Assembly (NCBI RefSeq): GCF_030272895.1
Contig: NZ_JALRNF010000020.1
Coordinates: 1 to 64,000 of the forward strand
From: Pseudomonas sp. BGr12
GTDB taxonomy: Bacteria; Pseudomonadota; Gammaproteobacteria; Pseudomonadales; Pseudomonadaceae
Reading direction: 5' to 3'
Length of the DNA: 64,000 nt
The notes under the pieces were generated by a model, which saw only the letters and a program-made list of their open reading frames with translations, ran no database searches and was not told where the DNA came from. This document shows positions 16,674-25,948 of the stretch, piece after piece. Positions within the stretch are counted from its first letter, which is position 1; each line of letters starts with the position of its first letter. The position numbers were made by a program, and so were the translations under genes.

Positions 16674-17843
16674 ATGTTCGTCGATCTCACTCCCGAGCAA
16701 CAGCAGCTGCGCCTGAAGGTGCGCGACTACTTCCAGGCCCTGATGACCCCGCACCTGCGCGAGCAACTGCGCGGCCAGGAGGGCGGCGAGCTGTTTCGCC
16801 AGACCGTGCGGCAGATGGGCCGCGACGGCTGGCTGGCGGTCGGCTGGCCCAAGGAACACGGCGGCCAGGGCTATGCCGCCACCGAGCAGTTGATCTTCTT
16901 CGAAGAGGCCAATATCGCTGGCGCGCCCTTGCCGTTCGTGACCATCAGCACCGTCGGCCCAGCACTGATCGCCCATGGCAGCGCTGCGCAGAAAGAGCGC
17001 TTTCTGCCCGGCATCGCAGGGGGCGAAATCATGTTCGCCATCGGCTATTCCGAACCCGGTGCCGGCAGCGACCTGGCGGTACTCAAGACCAGCGCCCGGC
17101 TCGACGGCGAGCACTTCGTGGTCAACGGCAACAAGCTGTGGACCTCCGGTGCCGAGTCGGCCGACTACATCTGGCTGGCAGCGCGCACCGATCCTGAGCG
17201 GGCGCGGCACAAGGGCGTGTCGATCCTGATCCTCGACACCCAGTTGCCGGGCTTCTCCAGCACCCTGATCCCGACCACCAGCAACCCGACCGCCGCCACC
17301 TACTACGACAACGTGCGCGTGCCCCGCGACATGCTGGTGGGCGAGCTGCACGGCGGCTGGAAGCTGATCACCGCGCAGCTCAACCACGAGCGCCTGGGCC
17401 TGGGCTCCTGGTCGGACAAGGTCGCCGGGCTGTTCCGCCGGGTCTACCTGTGGGCGCGCAGCCGCGACGAGCAGGGACGCCGGGCGGTGGACAAGGCCTG
17501 GGTGCGAACCTCCCTGGCCGAGTGCTATGCGCGCCTTGAAGCCATGCGCCTGATCAACTTCAGGATCGCCGCCGACCTCGAACGCGACCGGGTAGACGTG
17601 GCGCTGGCCTCGACCACCAAGGTCTACGGCTCGGAGTCGGCCATCGAGATCCTTCGTCGCCTGGCCGCCATCCTCGGCGCCAACGGCGCGCTGCGCAGCG
17701 GCACGGCCGCGGCGCTGCTGCAGGGCGACCTGGAGTACGAAGTGCGCGCCTCGGTGACGGTGACCTTCGGCGGCGGCACCAACGAGATCCAGCGTGAGCT
17801 GATCGCCCAGTTCGGCCTGGGCATGCCGCGTCCACAGCGCTAG
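16674..17843 (+). CDS. Acyl-CoA dehydrogenase subunit (ChsE-type partner)
   Basis: A 389-residue acyl-CoA dehydrogenase. It shows MFAIGYSEPGAGSDLAVLKT and KLWTSGAESADYIW, the FAD and substrate-binding motifs of the middle domain, and GGGTNEIQRELIAQFGLGMP at the C terminus. Ten bases separate it from the aldolase gene, with AAGGAG before the ATG. It probably assembles with the 13943 product into a heterotetramer that desaturates the shortened steroid side-chain CoA. A REP pair directly after the stop marks the end of this block. Confidence 0.85.
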   Translation: MFVDLTPEQQQLRLKVRDYFQALMTPHLREQLRGQEGGELFRQTVRQMGRDGWLAVGWPKEHGGQGYAATEQLIFFEEANIAGAPLPFVTISTVGPALIAHGSAAQKERFLPGIAGGEIMFAIGYSEPGAGSDLAVLKTSARLDGEHFVVNGNKLWTSGAESADYIWLAARTDPERARHKGVSILILDTQLPGFSSTLIPTTSNPTAATYYDNVRVPRDMLVGELHGGWKLITAQLNHERLGLGSWSDKVAGLFRRVYLWARSRDEQGRRAVDKAWVRTSLAECYARLEAMRLINFRIAADLERDRVDVALASTTKVYGSESAIEILRRLAAILGANGALRSGTAAALLQGDLEYEVRASVTVTFGGGTNEIQRELIAQFGLGMPRPQR

Positions 17844-17848
17844 CGCCT

Positions 17849-17919
17849 GTGGGCGCGGGCTTGCCCCGCGATCGCGATTTGCCTGACACACCGCAATCGC
17901 GGGGCAAGCCCGCTCCCAC
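17849..17919. repeat. Inverted REP pair
   Basis: Direct copy 17849-17872 and inverted copy 17896-17919 of the GGGCTTGCCCCGCGAT-type REP. They lie between two dehydrogenase genes on the same strand; no dyad promoter is seen after them, so the next genes may depend on readthrough or on a promoter I cannot see. Confidence 0.88.
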
Positions 17920-17946
17920 AATCAAACAAAAACAAGGGTCAATCAT

Positions 17947-19152
17947 ATGAGCACCATCGAGCAATTCAGGCACGACACCCGGGCTTGGCTTGAGGCCAAC
18001 TGCCCGCCATCGATGCGCACCGCCATGGGCGAGGGCGACGTGGTCTGGGGCGCGCAGCAGCCGCAGTTTCCCAGCAGCGATGCGCAGCTGTGGTTCGAAC
18101 GCATGCGCGACAAGGGCTGGTTCTGCCCCGAGTGGCCGCAGGCCTACGGCGGCGCCGGCCTGGACGCCGAGCAACTGGCCGTGCTGGAGGGCGAAATGCG
18201 CCGCCTCAAGTGCCGGCCGCCGCAGATCAACCTGGGCGTTTGGATGCTCGGCCCGTTGCTGCTGGAGTTCGGCAGCGAGGAACAGAAACGCACCTTGCTG
18301 CCGCCCATGGCCCGTGGCGAGGTGCGCTGGTGCCAGGGCTTCTCCGAACCCAACGCCGGCTCCGACCTGGCCAGCCTGAAGATGAGCGCCCGCGATGCCG
18401 GCGATCACTTCGTGGTCGACGGCAGCAAGATCTGGACCTCCTACGGCGACAAGTCCGACTGGATGTACGCCCTGGTGCGCACCGACCCGGCCGCGCCCAA
18501 GCATGAAGGCATCAGCCTGATCGTACTGGACATGCGCAGCCCCGGCGTCAACCCGGTGCCCATCGATCTGATCAGCGGCAAGTCGGCGTTCTGCCAGGTG
18601 TTCTTCGACGCTGTAAAGGTGCCCAAGTCGCAACTGATCGGGCCGCTCAACGGCGGCTGGAATCTGGCCAAGCGCCTGCTCCAGCACGAACGCAAGGCCA
18701 TGTCCAAGTTCGGTGAAATCAGCCTGCCGTCCCATGTCGACCTGCTGGCCCTGCTGCGCCAGTACCTGCCGTGTCCGCAAGGGCAGGGCGAACACGTGCT
18801 GCAGGGGCGCGCCCTGGCCTGCGCGATGAACGAACGTGCCTATGACCTGACCGTGCAGCGCATGGGCCAGGCAGCCCAGGCCGGCGACGACATCAGCGGC
18901 CTGATGGCGATCATGAAACTGGTGCACACCGAGCAGGAGCGCGACAAGTTCGAGGTGCTGCTCGACCTCATGGGTGGCCATGCCATGGGCTGGCAGGCCG
19001 AGGCTGGCAACGACTCGCAAATGGCCATTACCCGCGGCTGGCTTAACAGCTATGCCCTGACCATCTCCGGCGGCGCGTCGGAGGTCCAGCTCAATGTGAT
19101 TGCCAAGCGCGTGCTTGGCCTGCCCGAAGCCAAGAAAGGAGTGACGCCATGA
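17947..19152 (+). CDS. Acyl-CoA dehydrogenase subunit
   Basis: A 401-residue acyl-CoA dehydrogenase with WCQGFSEPNAGSDLASLK and KIWTSYGDKSDWMY in the middle domain and GGASEVQLNVIAKRVLGLP at the C terminus. It is joined to the next dehydrogenase gene by an ATGA overlap, and a CoA ligase follows, so the three form a ligase plus heterotetrameric dehydrogenase module. Steroid side-chain or C/D-ring acyl-CoAs are the plausible substrates. A run of REP sequence separates it from the igr-like operon. Confidence 0.85.
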   Translation: MSTIEQFRHDTRAWLEANCPPSMRTAMGEGDVVWGAQQPQFPSSDAQLWFERMRDKGWFCPEWPQAYGGAGLDAEQLAVLEGEMRRLKCRPPQINLGVWMLGPLLLEFGSEEQKRTLLPPMARGEVRWCQGFSEPNAGSDLASLKMSARDAGDHFVVDGSKIWTSYGDKSDWMYALVRTDPAAPKHEGISLIVLDMRSPGVNPVPIDLISGKSAFCQVFFDAVKVPKSQLIGPLNGGWNLAKRLLQHERKAMSKFGEISLPSHVDLLALLRQYLPCPQGQGEHVLQGRALACAMNERAYDLTVQRMGQAAQAGDDISGLMAIMKLVHTEQERDKFEVLLDLMGGHAMGWQAEAGNDSQMAITRGWLNSYALTISGGASEVQLNVIAKRVLGLPEAKKGVTP

Positions 19153-20309
19153 ACCTGGTCTACAGCGACGAGCAGCGCCTGCTGGCCGACAGCGCAAGGG
19201 ACTTTCTTGCCGCCCGCAGCCCGGTTGCCGCCCAGCGCCGGTTGCGTGACGAGGGCAGCGCGACTGGCTTCGATCCGCAGTTGTGGCGCGATGCGGTAGC
19301 GCTGGGCTGGAGCGCCATTCCTTTCCCCGAACAACTGGGCGGGCTGGATTTCGGCTGCATGGGCCTGGGGCCGATCTTCGAGTCCATCGGCCGTAACCTG
19401 GCGGCCACGCCCTTGCTGTCCAGCGTGGTGCTGGGCGGTTCGCTCTTGCACCTGGCCGGCGATGCCGCGCAGCAGGACCGCTGGCTGGCGCCGCTGATCG
19501 CCGGCGACCTGCGCCTGGCCCTGGCCTTGGACGAGCAGGCCCGCCACGCCCCGCAAGGCACTGCGCTGCAGGCCCGGGCCGATGGGAATGGTTACTGCCT
19601 CAATGGCGACAAGTACTGGGTGCTCGATGGCCTCGGCGCCGATGCCTACTTGGTGGCGGCGCGGGTGGCCGGGCTTGCCGGCGATCCCCAGGGCATCAGC
19701 CTGTTCCTGCTGCCGGCCGATACGCCGGGCCTGAGTGTCAGCGCCTTGCCGCTGATCGATGCGCGCAACTGCGCACGCCTGCAATTGCAGCAGGTGCGGG
19801 TCGGCGCCGAGGCCTTGCTCGGCCAGGCGGGCGAGGGCTGGGCCAGCCTCGACCTGGCCCTGGACCGTGGCCGTGCGTGCCTGGCCGCCGAGCTGCTGGG
19901 CGCCGCCGAGCAGCTGTTCGAAACCACCCTGGAGTACCTCAAGACCCGGGTGCAGTTCGACACCCCGATCGGCAGCTTCCAGGCCCTGCAGCACCGCGCC
20001 GCGCAGTTGTACATCGACCTGGCCCTGAGCCGCAGTGCGGTCATGGCGGCGCTGTCGGCACTGGATGACGACACGCTGGATGCCGCCGCCCGTGGCCGCC
20101 TGGTCAGCCTGGCGAAGTGGAAAGCCGGGGATACCGCGATCAAGGTCTGCAACGAGGCGGTGCAGATGCACGGCGGCATCGGCGTGACCGACGAGCTGGA
20201 CGTGGGCCTGTACCTCAAGCGCGTGCGTGTGGCCCAGGCAACCCTGGGCGATCGCGACTTTCATTGCCAGCGCTACGGGGCCCTGGCCCAGGGGGCAGAG
20301 CATGAGTGA
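19149..20309 (+). CDS. Acyl-CoA dehydrogenase subunit, partner of 17947
   Basis: A 386-residue divergent acyl-CoA dehydrogenase starting MNLVYSDEQRLLADSARDFL. The middle domain is degenerate (LALALDEQARHAPQ where the SEPGAGSD motif normally lies), typical of the non-canonical subunit of heteromeric steroid dehydrogenases; the C-terminal VQMHGGIGVTDELDVGLYLK is kept. It overlaps both neighbours (4 bp upstream, 8 bp downstream), so the trio is translationally coupled. Confidence 0.84.
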   Translation: MNLVYSDEQRLLADSARDFLAARSPVAAQRRLRDEGSATGFDPQLWRDAVALGWSAIPFPEQLGGLDFGCMGLGPIFESIGRNLAATPLLSSVVLGGSLLHLAGDAAQQDRWLAPLIAGDLRLALALDEQARHAPQGTALQARADGNGYCLNGDKYWVLDGLGADAYLVAARVAGLAGDPQGISLFLLPADTPGLSVSALPLIDARNCARLQLQQVRVGAEALLGQAGEGWASLDLALDRGRACLAAELLGAAEQLFETTLEYLKTRVQFDTPIGSFQALQHRAAQLYIDLALSRSAVMAALSALDDDTLDAAARGRLVSLAKWKAGDTAIKVCNEAVQMHGGIGVTDELDVGLYLKRVRVAQATLGDRDFHCQRYGALAQGAEHE

Positions 20310-21990
20310 ACAACGCTGGCGCCAGGCCTGGGCGCAGCTGATCGCCCCAGGTTCGCCCTTTGAAGTAGTGAGCCCCGAAGACGGCGGCCCCCGTCGATTT
20401 CGCCACACCGCGCCGGACCTGTTGCAGGCCATCGACGCCGGTCGCGTGCATGGCGACCGTGAGTTCCTGGTGTGGCAGGAGCAGCGCCTGACCTTCGCCC
20501 AGTATTTCGATCAGGTCGACCGCCTGGCCGGGCAATTGATCGGTTCCTTCAAGCTGCAACCCGGTGCGCGGGTGGCCATCGCCATGCGCAACCAGCCGGC
20601 CTGGCTGGTGGCCTTTGCCGCGATCCAGCGCTGTGGCGCGGTGTGCGTGCCGCTCAACAGCTGGGGGCTGCGCGACGAGCTGCTGCACGGCCTGCAGGAC
20701 AGTGGCGCCTGCCTGCTGCTGTGTGACGAGGCACGCCTGCGGGTACTGGGCGGCGATCTGGGGAGTGGGTCGCTGTCGACCATCGTCGTCGGCACCGCAG
20801 CCGACCAGGTACTGTCCGAGCATTGCCTGCGCTACGAGGACCTGCTGGCCGCGCCGCCGTTGCCGGTGCCGAGCCTGCAGCTCGACCCCGATGCTGCGGC
20901 GCTGATCCTCTACACCTCCGGCACCACCAGCCGCGCCAAGGGCGTGCTGTCCAGCCACCGGGCGATCTGCCAGGCACTGACGGCGCTGGAGTTCCAGGGC
21001 GCGTTCTGTGCCATGAGCTCGCCCGAGCGCATCGGCGTGGTGATCAACAGCGGCCTGGCGCCGACCACCCTGATGGCGGTGCCGCTGTTCCATGTCAGTG
21101 GCCTGCATGCGCAGTTCCTCCTGGCCCTGCGTGCCGGCCGGCGCCTGGTGCTGATGTACAAGTGGGACGTGGAGCGGGCGCTGGACCTGATCCGTGACGA
21201 GCGCTGCACCCAGTTCAACGGTGCGCCGGTGATGATGCAGCAGTTGCTGGCCTCGCCGCGTTTCGGTGGCGCCGACACCGCCAGCCTGTTCGGCCTCGGC
21301 CTGGGCGGCGGGGCGTCGTCCAGCAGCCTGCTGGCCAGCATGATCGAACGCAAGCCCGATGCCATTGGCGGCAGCGGCTATGGCCTGACCGAAAGCAATG
21401 GCATCGGCGCCGCTATCGGTGGCGACCAGTTCGTCTACAAACCGGGCAGTTGCGGCTGGCCGCTGCCGATCGTCGATGTGCGCATCGGCGATGACCCGCA
21501 GCACCCATTGCCGGCGGGCAGTCCCGGGCTGATCTGGTTGCGCTCGCCGACCCTGATGAGCGGCTACTGGAACCTGGCGGCGGACAGCGCCGCGACCTTG
21601 CGCGGTGGCTGGCTCGACACTGGCGACACCGGCTACCTCGACGACGAGGGCTTCCTGTGTATCAGCGGACGGGTCAAGGACCTGATCAACCGTGGCGGCG
21701 AGAAGATCTCCGCGGCCGAGATCGAGGCCTGCATCGGCGACATGCCCGGGGTGCAGGAGGCGGCGGCCTTTGCCGTCGCCGACAGCCAGCTGGGCGAGGC
21801 GGTGGCCCTGGCGGTGCGCGCTGAACCCCACCTGGAGGCGGGCGCCATCCAGGCCTATATCGCCGCTCGCCTGGCGGCCTACAAGGTGCCGGCCCGGGTC
21901 TACCTGCACGCCACGCCGTTGCCGCGCAACGCCACCGGCAAAGTGCTCAAGGCCCAACTGCAGCAATCGGTCGGCACGTTCGATTCTTAG
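20302..21990 (+). CDS. AMP-forming acyl-CoA ligase
   Basis: A 562-residue ANL-superfamily ligase. The phosphate-binding motif is YTSGTTSRAKG, the A5-type motif is GYGLTESNG, and the adenylating lysine lies in NATGKVLKAQL near the C terminus. It would activate a steroid acid or a degraded-ring acid with CoA and ATP for the dehydrogenase pair encoded directly upstream. The start at 20302 (MSEQRWRQ) overlaps the upstream stop; an in-frame ATG at 20227 lies within the upstream gene and is unlikely. Its TAG stop is also the first three bases of the next operator. Confidence 0.86.
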   Translation: MSEQRWRQAWAQLIAPGSPFEVVSPEDGGPRRFRHTAPDLLQAIDAGRVHGDREFLVWQEQRLTFAQYFDQVDRLAGQLIGSFKLQPGARVAIAMRNQPAWLVAFAAIQRCGAVCVPLNSWGLRDELLHGLQDSGACLLLCDEARLRVLGGDLGSGSLSTIVVGTAADQVLSEHCLRYEDLLAAPPLPVPSLQLDPDAAALILYTSGTTSRAKGVLSSHRAICQALTALEFQGAFCAMSSPERIGVVINSGLAPTTLMAVPLFHVSGLHAQFLLALRAGRRLVLMYKWDVERALDLIRDERCTQFNGAPVMMQQLLASPRFGGADTASLFGLGLGGGASSSSLLASMIERKPDAIGGSGYGLTESNGIGAAIGGDQFVYKPGSCGWPLPIVDVRIGDDPQHPLPAGSPGLIWLRSPTLMSGYWNLAADSAATLRGGWLDTGDTGYLDDEGFLCISGRVKDLINRGGEKISAAEIEACIGDMPGVQEAAAFAVADSQLGEAVALAVRAEPHLEAGAIQAYIAARLAAYKVPARVYLHATPLPRNATGKVLKAQLQQSVGTFDS

Positions 21991-22030
21991 TCTTTCCGGA
22001 CGATGAATACGCCGCCAGAACGCGAAGAAT
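21988..22030 (+). promoter_or_regulatory. Dyad promoter for the DUF1329 gene, overlapping a stop codon
   Basis: TAGTCTTTCCGGACGATG (21988-22005); its first three bases are the stop codon of the upstream ligase. A weak -10-like AAGAAT lies at 22025-22030. The gene start is at 22071, 65 bp beyond the dyad. Confidence 0.68.
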
Positions 22031-22070
22031 GGGTACTAACCGAAAGCCTTATCAGCGAAGGAGGCAATAC

Positions 22071-23453
22071 ATGAAAATAACAACAACAGGTGCCGTGCTC
22101 GCGGCCGCGATGGTGGTCAATACCGGCCTGGTCGGTAGCGCAGCGGCGCAGGTGTCGCCCCAGGAAGCCGACAAACTGGGCAAGGAGCTGACCTGCGTCG
22201 GCGCCGAAAAAGCCGGCAACGCCGATGGCAGCATCCCGCCTTACACCGGCAAGTACCTAGGCGAAGTGCCGGGCTGGAACCATGTGAAGTTCTCCGGCGA
22301 CCAGCCGGTGGACCCGTACGCTGCCGAGAAGCCGATCCTGGTGATCACCGCGCAGAACATGGCCCAGTACGAATCGCGCCTGACCGAGGGGCAGAAGGCC
22401 CTGCTGAAGAAATACCCCGACAGCTACAAGATGAACATCTACCCGGGGCACAGGGATTTCCGTTACCCGGACTACGTCTGCGAACGGGTCAAGTACAACG
22501 CCCTCAATGCCCGCCTGGTCAACGACGGGCTGGGTATCGAAGGCCTGGGCCAGGTGCCGTTCCCGATTCCCAAGACCGGCATGGAACTGCTGTGGAACCA
22601 CCAGTTGCCGGCGCGCGCCTACACCGAGGAAAAGATCAGCGACCTCGCCTCGGTACTGCCCAACGGCAGCATCGGCTGGGGCCGTGCCCATGCGCGCAAC
22701 CTGTCCCAGGCCAACTCGCCGACGGTCGAGCCCAAGACCGAGGACAAGGTCCAGGCGATGAGCTACAACACCACGCTCAAGCCGGCCCGCGACAACGGCG
22801 TGATCAGCATCGCCCACGAGCCCTACAACTTCGCCACCAACCCGCGCCAGGCCTGGGCCTACAGCCCGTCCACCCGGCGCGTGCGGCAGATGCCGGGCTA
22901 TGGCTATGACCAGCCGATGATCGGCACCAACGGCACCATGACCGTCGACGAAGACCGCCTGTTCAACGGCGCACCCGAGCGCTACAGCTGGAAGCTGGTC
23001 GGCAAGCGCGAGATCTACAGCCCGGCCAACGCCTTCAAGGCCAACGCCGCCAACGTCAAGTACGCGCAGCTGCTCACCCCCAACCACCCCAACCCCGAGT
23101 ACATGCGTTATGAACTGCGCCGGGTGTGGGTGCTGGAGGCTGACCTGAAGGAAGGCTACCGCCATGTCTATGGCAAGCGCGTCCTGTTCATCGACGAGGA
23201 CACCTGGAACGCGGTGATGGCCGACAACTACGATGCCCGTGGGCAGTTGTGGAAGCACGCAATGATCAACTACTACTACCACCCGGACATGAGTGGCTGG
23301 CAGGCCGGCTCGCAGTTCTTCATGGACCTGAACTCGGGGCAGTACACCGGGTATGGCATGACCAACGAGGCGAAGAAAGGCCCGATCCTCAACGAGTCGA
23401 AGTTCACCGCCGACATGTACACCTCCGACGCGGCACGCGCGATCGGGCGCTGA
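22071..23453 (+). CDS. DUF1329 periplasmic/outer-membrane protein
   Basis: A 460-residue exported protein. A signal peptide is clear (MKITTTGAVLAAAMVVNTG, cleavage after AAA before Gln). DUF1329 proteins are predicted to have a LolA/LolB-like fold, suited to carrying a hydrophobic molecule through the periplasm. In this window it accompanies two DUF1302 barrels, a YCF48-like protein and an RND transporter, a set I associate with growth on hydrophobic substrates. AGGAGG lies six bases before the chosen ATG; the ATG-like start at 22029 is upstream of it. Single-gene unit ended by a REP hairpin. Confidence 0.82.
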   Translation: MKITTTGAVLAAAMVVNTGLVGSAAAQVSPQEADKLGKELTCVGAEKAGNADGSIPPYTGKYLGEVPGWNHVKFSGDQPVDPYAAEKPILVITAQNMAQYESRLTEGQKALLKKYPDSYKMNIYPGHRDFRYPDYVCERVKYNALNARLVNDGLGIEGLGQVPFPIPKTGMELLWNHQLPARAYTEEKISDLASVLPNGSIGWGRAHARNLSQANSPTVEPKTEDKVQAMSYNTTLKPARDNGVISIAHEPYNFATNPRQAWAYSPSTRRVRQMPGYGYDQPMIGTNGTMTVDEDRLFNGAPERYSWKLVGKREIYSPANAFKANAANVKYAQLLTPNHPNPEYMRYELRRVWVLEADLKEGYRHVYGKRVLFIDEDTWNAVMADNYDARGQLWKHAMINYYYHPDMSGWQAGSQFFMDLNSGQYTGYGMTNEAKKGPILNESKFTADMYTSDAARAIGR

Positions 23454-23471
23454 GCTGATCGCACCGGCCCC

Positions 23472-23522
23472 ATCGCGGGGCAAGCCCGCTCCTACCGGGT
23501 AGGAGCGGGCTTGCCCCGCGAT
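23472..23522. repeat. Inverted REP pair, tight hairpin
   Basis: Inverted (23472-23495) and direct (23499-23522) REPs separated by only 3 bp, giving a strong hairpin just after the DUF1329 gene. Likely terminator function is inferred. Confidence 0.88.
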
Positions 23523-23592
23523 GGGGCCTTTTCGTTTGGCCGCCAGGCCTCCTATGCTGTGAGCTGATCCCCGCACGCATCCAAGGACGCCC

Positions 23593-24303
23593 ATGCCCCC
23601 CACACCCCAGCGTTCGGCAGGCCTGGATCTGCTCAAGTGGCTGGCAATGCTGACCATGGTCGCCGATCACCTGCGCTTTCTCATGCCCACGGCCGACTGG
23701 CTGTACGTGGTCGGGCGCCTGGCGTTCCCGCTGTTCTGCCTGGGCATCGCCGCCAATGTCGCACGCTCGACGCCAGGGCAGCTGTTTACCGCCGCCAATG
23801 GCCGCTATCTGGGCTGGATGGTGGCGTTTTCGCTGCTGTCCGAGTGGCCCTACCGCGCGCTGGACGTCGGTTCCGGCACCTTCAGCATCATGCCGACGTT
23901 GACCTTGGGCCTGCTGCTGGCCCTGGGCGTGCAGCATCACCGTCGGCTCATGGCCCTGGGCGTGGTGCTGGTGGCGCTGCTGGCGGCGGATGTTCTGATG
24001 TATGGCTGGCCGGGCGTGTTACTGCCGGCGGCGTTCGTGCTGGCGCTGCGCGGGGGCAGGGGCACCTGGCTGGTGCCCGGGTTTATCGCGGTGGCGGGGA
24101 ACCTGACCAACCATTGGGTACGCAGCAACGTGGCCCAACCGATAGCGTTGATGATCCTGGCGGTGGCGTTGCTGTCGGCGGCGCTGGGGCTGTGGCTGTT
24201 GCGCAGGCCGTACAAGGCTCGGGTATGGCCGGTGGGGAAGTGGGGGTACTGGTTCTATCCGCTGCACCTGGTCGTGATCAAGCTGCTGACCCGGCTGCTC
24301 TAA
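23593..24303 (+). CDS. TraX family membrane protein
   Basis: A 236-residue integral membrane protein with about seven hydrophobic helices, matching the TraX family (GLDLLKWLAMLTMVADHLRF at the start and WGYWFYPLHLVVIKLL at the end). In F plasmids TraX acetylates pilin; chromosomal relatives are of unknown role and resemble acyltransferase-3 membrane proteins. No other conjugation gene is nearby and no dyad promoter precedes it. It is bounded on both sides by REP pairs, so it looks like an independent gene lodged in the cluster. Confidence 0.75.
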   Translation: MPPTPQRSAGLDLLKWLAMLTMVADHLRFLMPTADWLYVVGRLAFPLFCLGIAANVARSTPGQLFTAANGRYLGWMVAFSLLSEWPYRALDVGSGTFSIMPTLTLGLLLALGVQHHRRLMALGVVLVALLAADVLMYGWPGVLLPAAFVLALRGGRGTWLVPGFIAVAGNLTNHWVRSNVAQPIALMILAVALLSAALGLWLLRRPYKARVWPVGKWGYWFYPLHLVVIKLLTRLL

Positions 24304-24329
24304 GGCATAAGGCTGGATGTGATTCACGT

Positions 24330-24426
24330 GTAGCCGCTGCGGCCCTGTGGGAGCGGGCTTGCCCCGCGATGCGGCGGTGAGATCAATCGCGGGACAAGCC
24401 CGCTCCCACAGGGTGGGAGCGGCTAC
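24330..24426. repeat. REP pair nested in a longer inverted repeat
   Basis: REPs at 24347-24370 (direct) and 24386-24409 (inverted) are enclosed by an outer inverted repeat GTAGCCGCT (24330-24338) and AGCGGCTAC (24418-24426). It lies between the convergent TraX and MFS genes and probably ends transcription from both sides. Confidence 0.85.
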
Positions 24427-24432
24427 ATGGCT

Positions 24433-25761
24433 TCAGGCTGTGACTGCGCCTGCGGCGACTTTTGCGGTTGCCGGCTCACGCAACTGCCGGCGATAGCCCG
24501 GCAACGCCAGCGCCAGGAACACCGCCGCCAGCACCAGCATCGACACCGACGCCGCCAGCGCATAGCGCAACGACTCAGCGCCTAGGGTCGGCACGAAGAA
24601 ATCACTGAGCACGCCGATCAGCAACGGCCCCACGCCCACGCCGAGCAGGGTCATGGACATCACGAAGATCGAGGTCGCCTGGGCCAGGCGGGTGGCCGGG
24701 AACAGGTGGGTGATGGCGCCAAGGCACGGTGTTGCCCACCACACACCGAAGAAGGCGAACACGCTGTAGAACAGGAACGCCGTCGGCACATCGATGCCGC
24801 CTACCTGCAGCAGCGTGCCCTGGGGCCAGAGGAAGTAGGCCAGGGCGAAGGGGATGCTGACCAGGGTGCCGAGCAACGGCACGCCGATCTGCCAGCCGGC
24901 ATCGCGACGGGCCATGCGGTCGGTGACCAGGCCGCAGGCCAGGGTGCCGAGGGCCGCGCCGCTGCCGCCGACCACGCCGACCAGAAAGCCCGCCTGCTGC
25001 ACGTTCAGGCCATGGGAGCGGATCAAAAAGCTCGGGCTCCAGGTGCCGATGGCATAGCCGGCGATGGCTGCCGCGCCGCCGGTCAGCACCAGCCAGAAAA
25101 ACGACGGCATGTGCAGCAGCTCCAGCAGGGTCTTCAACCAGCCTTGCTGTGGCGCCGCCACCTGCACGGCCGCAGCGGCAGGTTTCGGGCTGCGCACGGT
25201 CAGCAGCAACAACAGCCCGAGGAAGATCCCCGGTGCGCCGATCAACAGGAAGGCCAGGCGCCAGCCATGGTGCTGGGCAATCCAGCCACCCAGGCCCAGG
25301 CCCACCACTGCGCCCAGGCTCGAGCCGAGCATCAGCACCGCCAGGGCCGTGGAGCGCCGCCGCGGCGGATAGAGGTCGGAGACCATGGCCACCGACGGCG
25401 CGGTGCCGCCGGCTTCGCCCACCGCCACGCCAATGCGCGCCAGCACCAGCATCAGGAAGCTGCCGGCCAGGCCACAGAGCATGGTCATCAGGCTCCAGGC
25501 GATGCAGCTCAGGGCAATCACCGGCTTGCGTCCGATGCGGTCGGACAGGCGTCCCAGGGGGAAGCCGAACAGGGTGTAGAACACCGCGAAGGTCACCCCC
25601 GAGAGCAGGCCGATGCCGGTGTCGGAAATGCCGAATTCAAGCTTCACCGGCTCGATCAGGATCGCCATCAGCTGGCGATCGATGTAGTTGAAGACGTAGA
25701 TGGCGGCCAGCACGAACAACGCATAGTGCGTGCGCCATGTCACAGGGGTCGAGGTGTTCAC
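24433..25761 (-). CDS. MFS transporter, paralogue of 1128-2447
   Basis: A 442-residue twelve-helix MFS permease, starting at GTG with GGGAGC seven bases upstream. It shares with the protein at 1128-2447 the segments FNYIDRQLMAILIEPVKLEF / NFVGRQILAVMIDPIKTEF and the DLYPPRRRS loop, so the two are paralogues. It is the sole gene of its unit and has its own dyad promoter (25901-25914), with a REP pair lying in the presumed 5' untranslated region. A steroid-related substrate is inferred from context. Confidence 0.85.
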   Translation of the reverse strand: MNTSTPVTWRTHYALFVLAAIYVFNYIDRQLMAILIEPVKLEFGISDTGIGLLSGVTFAVFYTLFGFPLGRLSDRIGRKPVIALSCIAWSLMTMLCGLAGSFLMLVLARIGVAVGEAGGTAPSVAMVSDLYPPRRRSTALAVLMLGSSLGAVVGLGLGGWIAQHHGWRLAFLLIGAPGIFLGLLLLLTVRSPKPAAAAVQVAAPQQGWLKTLLELLHMPSFFWLVLTGGAAAIAGYAIGTWSPSFLIRSHGLNVQQAGFLVGVVGGSGAALGTLACGLVTDRMARRDAGWQIGVPLLGTLVSIPFALAYFLWPQGTLLQVGGIDVPTAFLFYSVFAFFGVWWATPCLGAITHLFPATRLAQATSIFVMSMTLLGVGVGPLLIGVLSDFFVPTLGAESLRYALAASVSMLVLAAVFLALALPGYRRQLREPATAKVAAGAVTA

Positions 25762-25790
25762 AGCGGGTGCTCCCGGTCTTGTTTCTGGTT

Positions 25791-25861
25791 GTGGGAGCGG
25801 GCTTGCCCCGCGATTGCGATCTACCTGGCAAAACGCAATCGCGGGGCAAGCCCGCTCCTAC
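25791..25861. repeat. REP pair inside the leader of the MFS gene
   Basis: Direct (25791-25814) and inverted (25838-25861) REPs, 71 bp in total, lie between the dyad promoter at 25901 and the MFS start at 25761. Without them the dyad-to-start distance would be about 67 bp, the usual value in this window. Confidence 0.87.
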
Positions 25862-25872
25862 CTGAAGTGAGC

Positions 25873-25914
25873 AGCATCGGGGCCCATCCAGGCTTTTTCA
25901 TCGTCCGTTCAGAC
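25873..25914 (-). promoter_or_regulatory. Dyad promoter for the MFS gene 24433-25761
   Basis: On the plus strand CATCGTCCGTTCAGAC (25899-25914); read on the minus strand it points to the MFS gene, with -10-like GATGCT (25878-25873) 21 bp downstream. Confidence 0.66.
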
Positions 25915-25948
25915 CAGTTTCGAACACCTCGCCCCTGTGCTGAAAATC

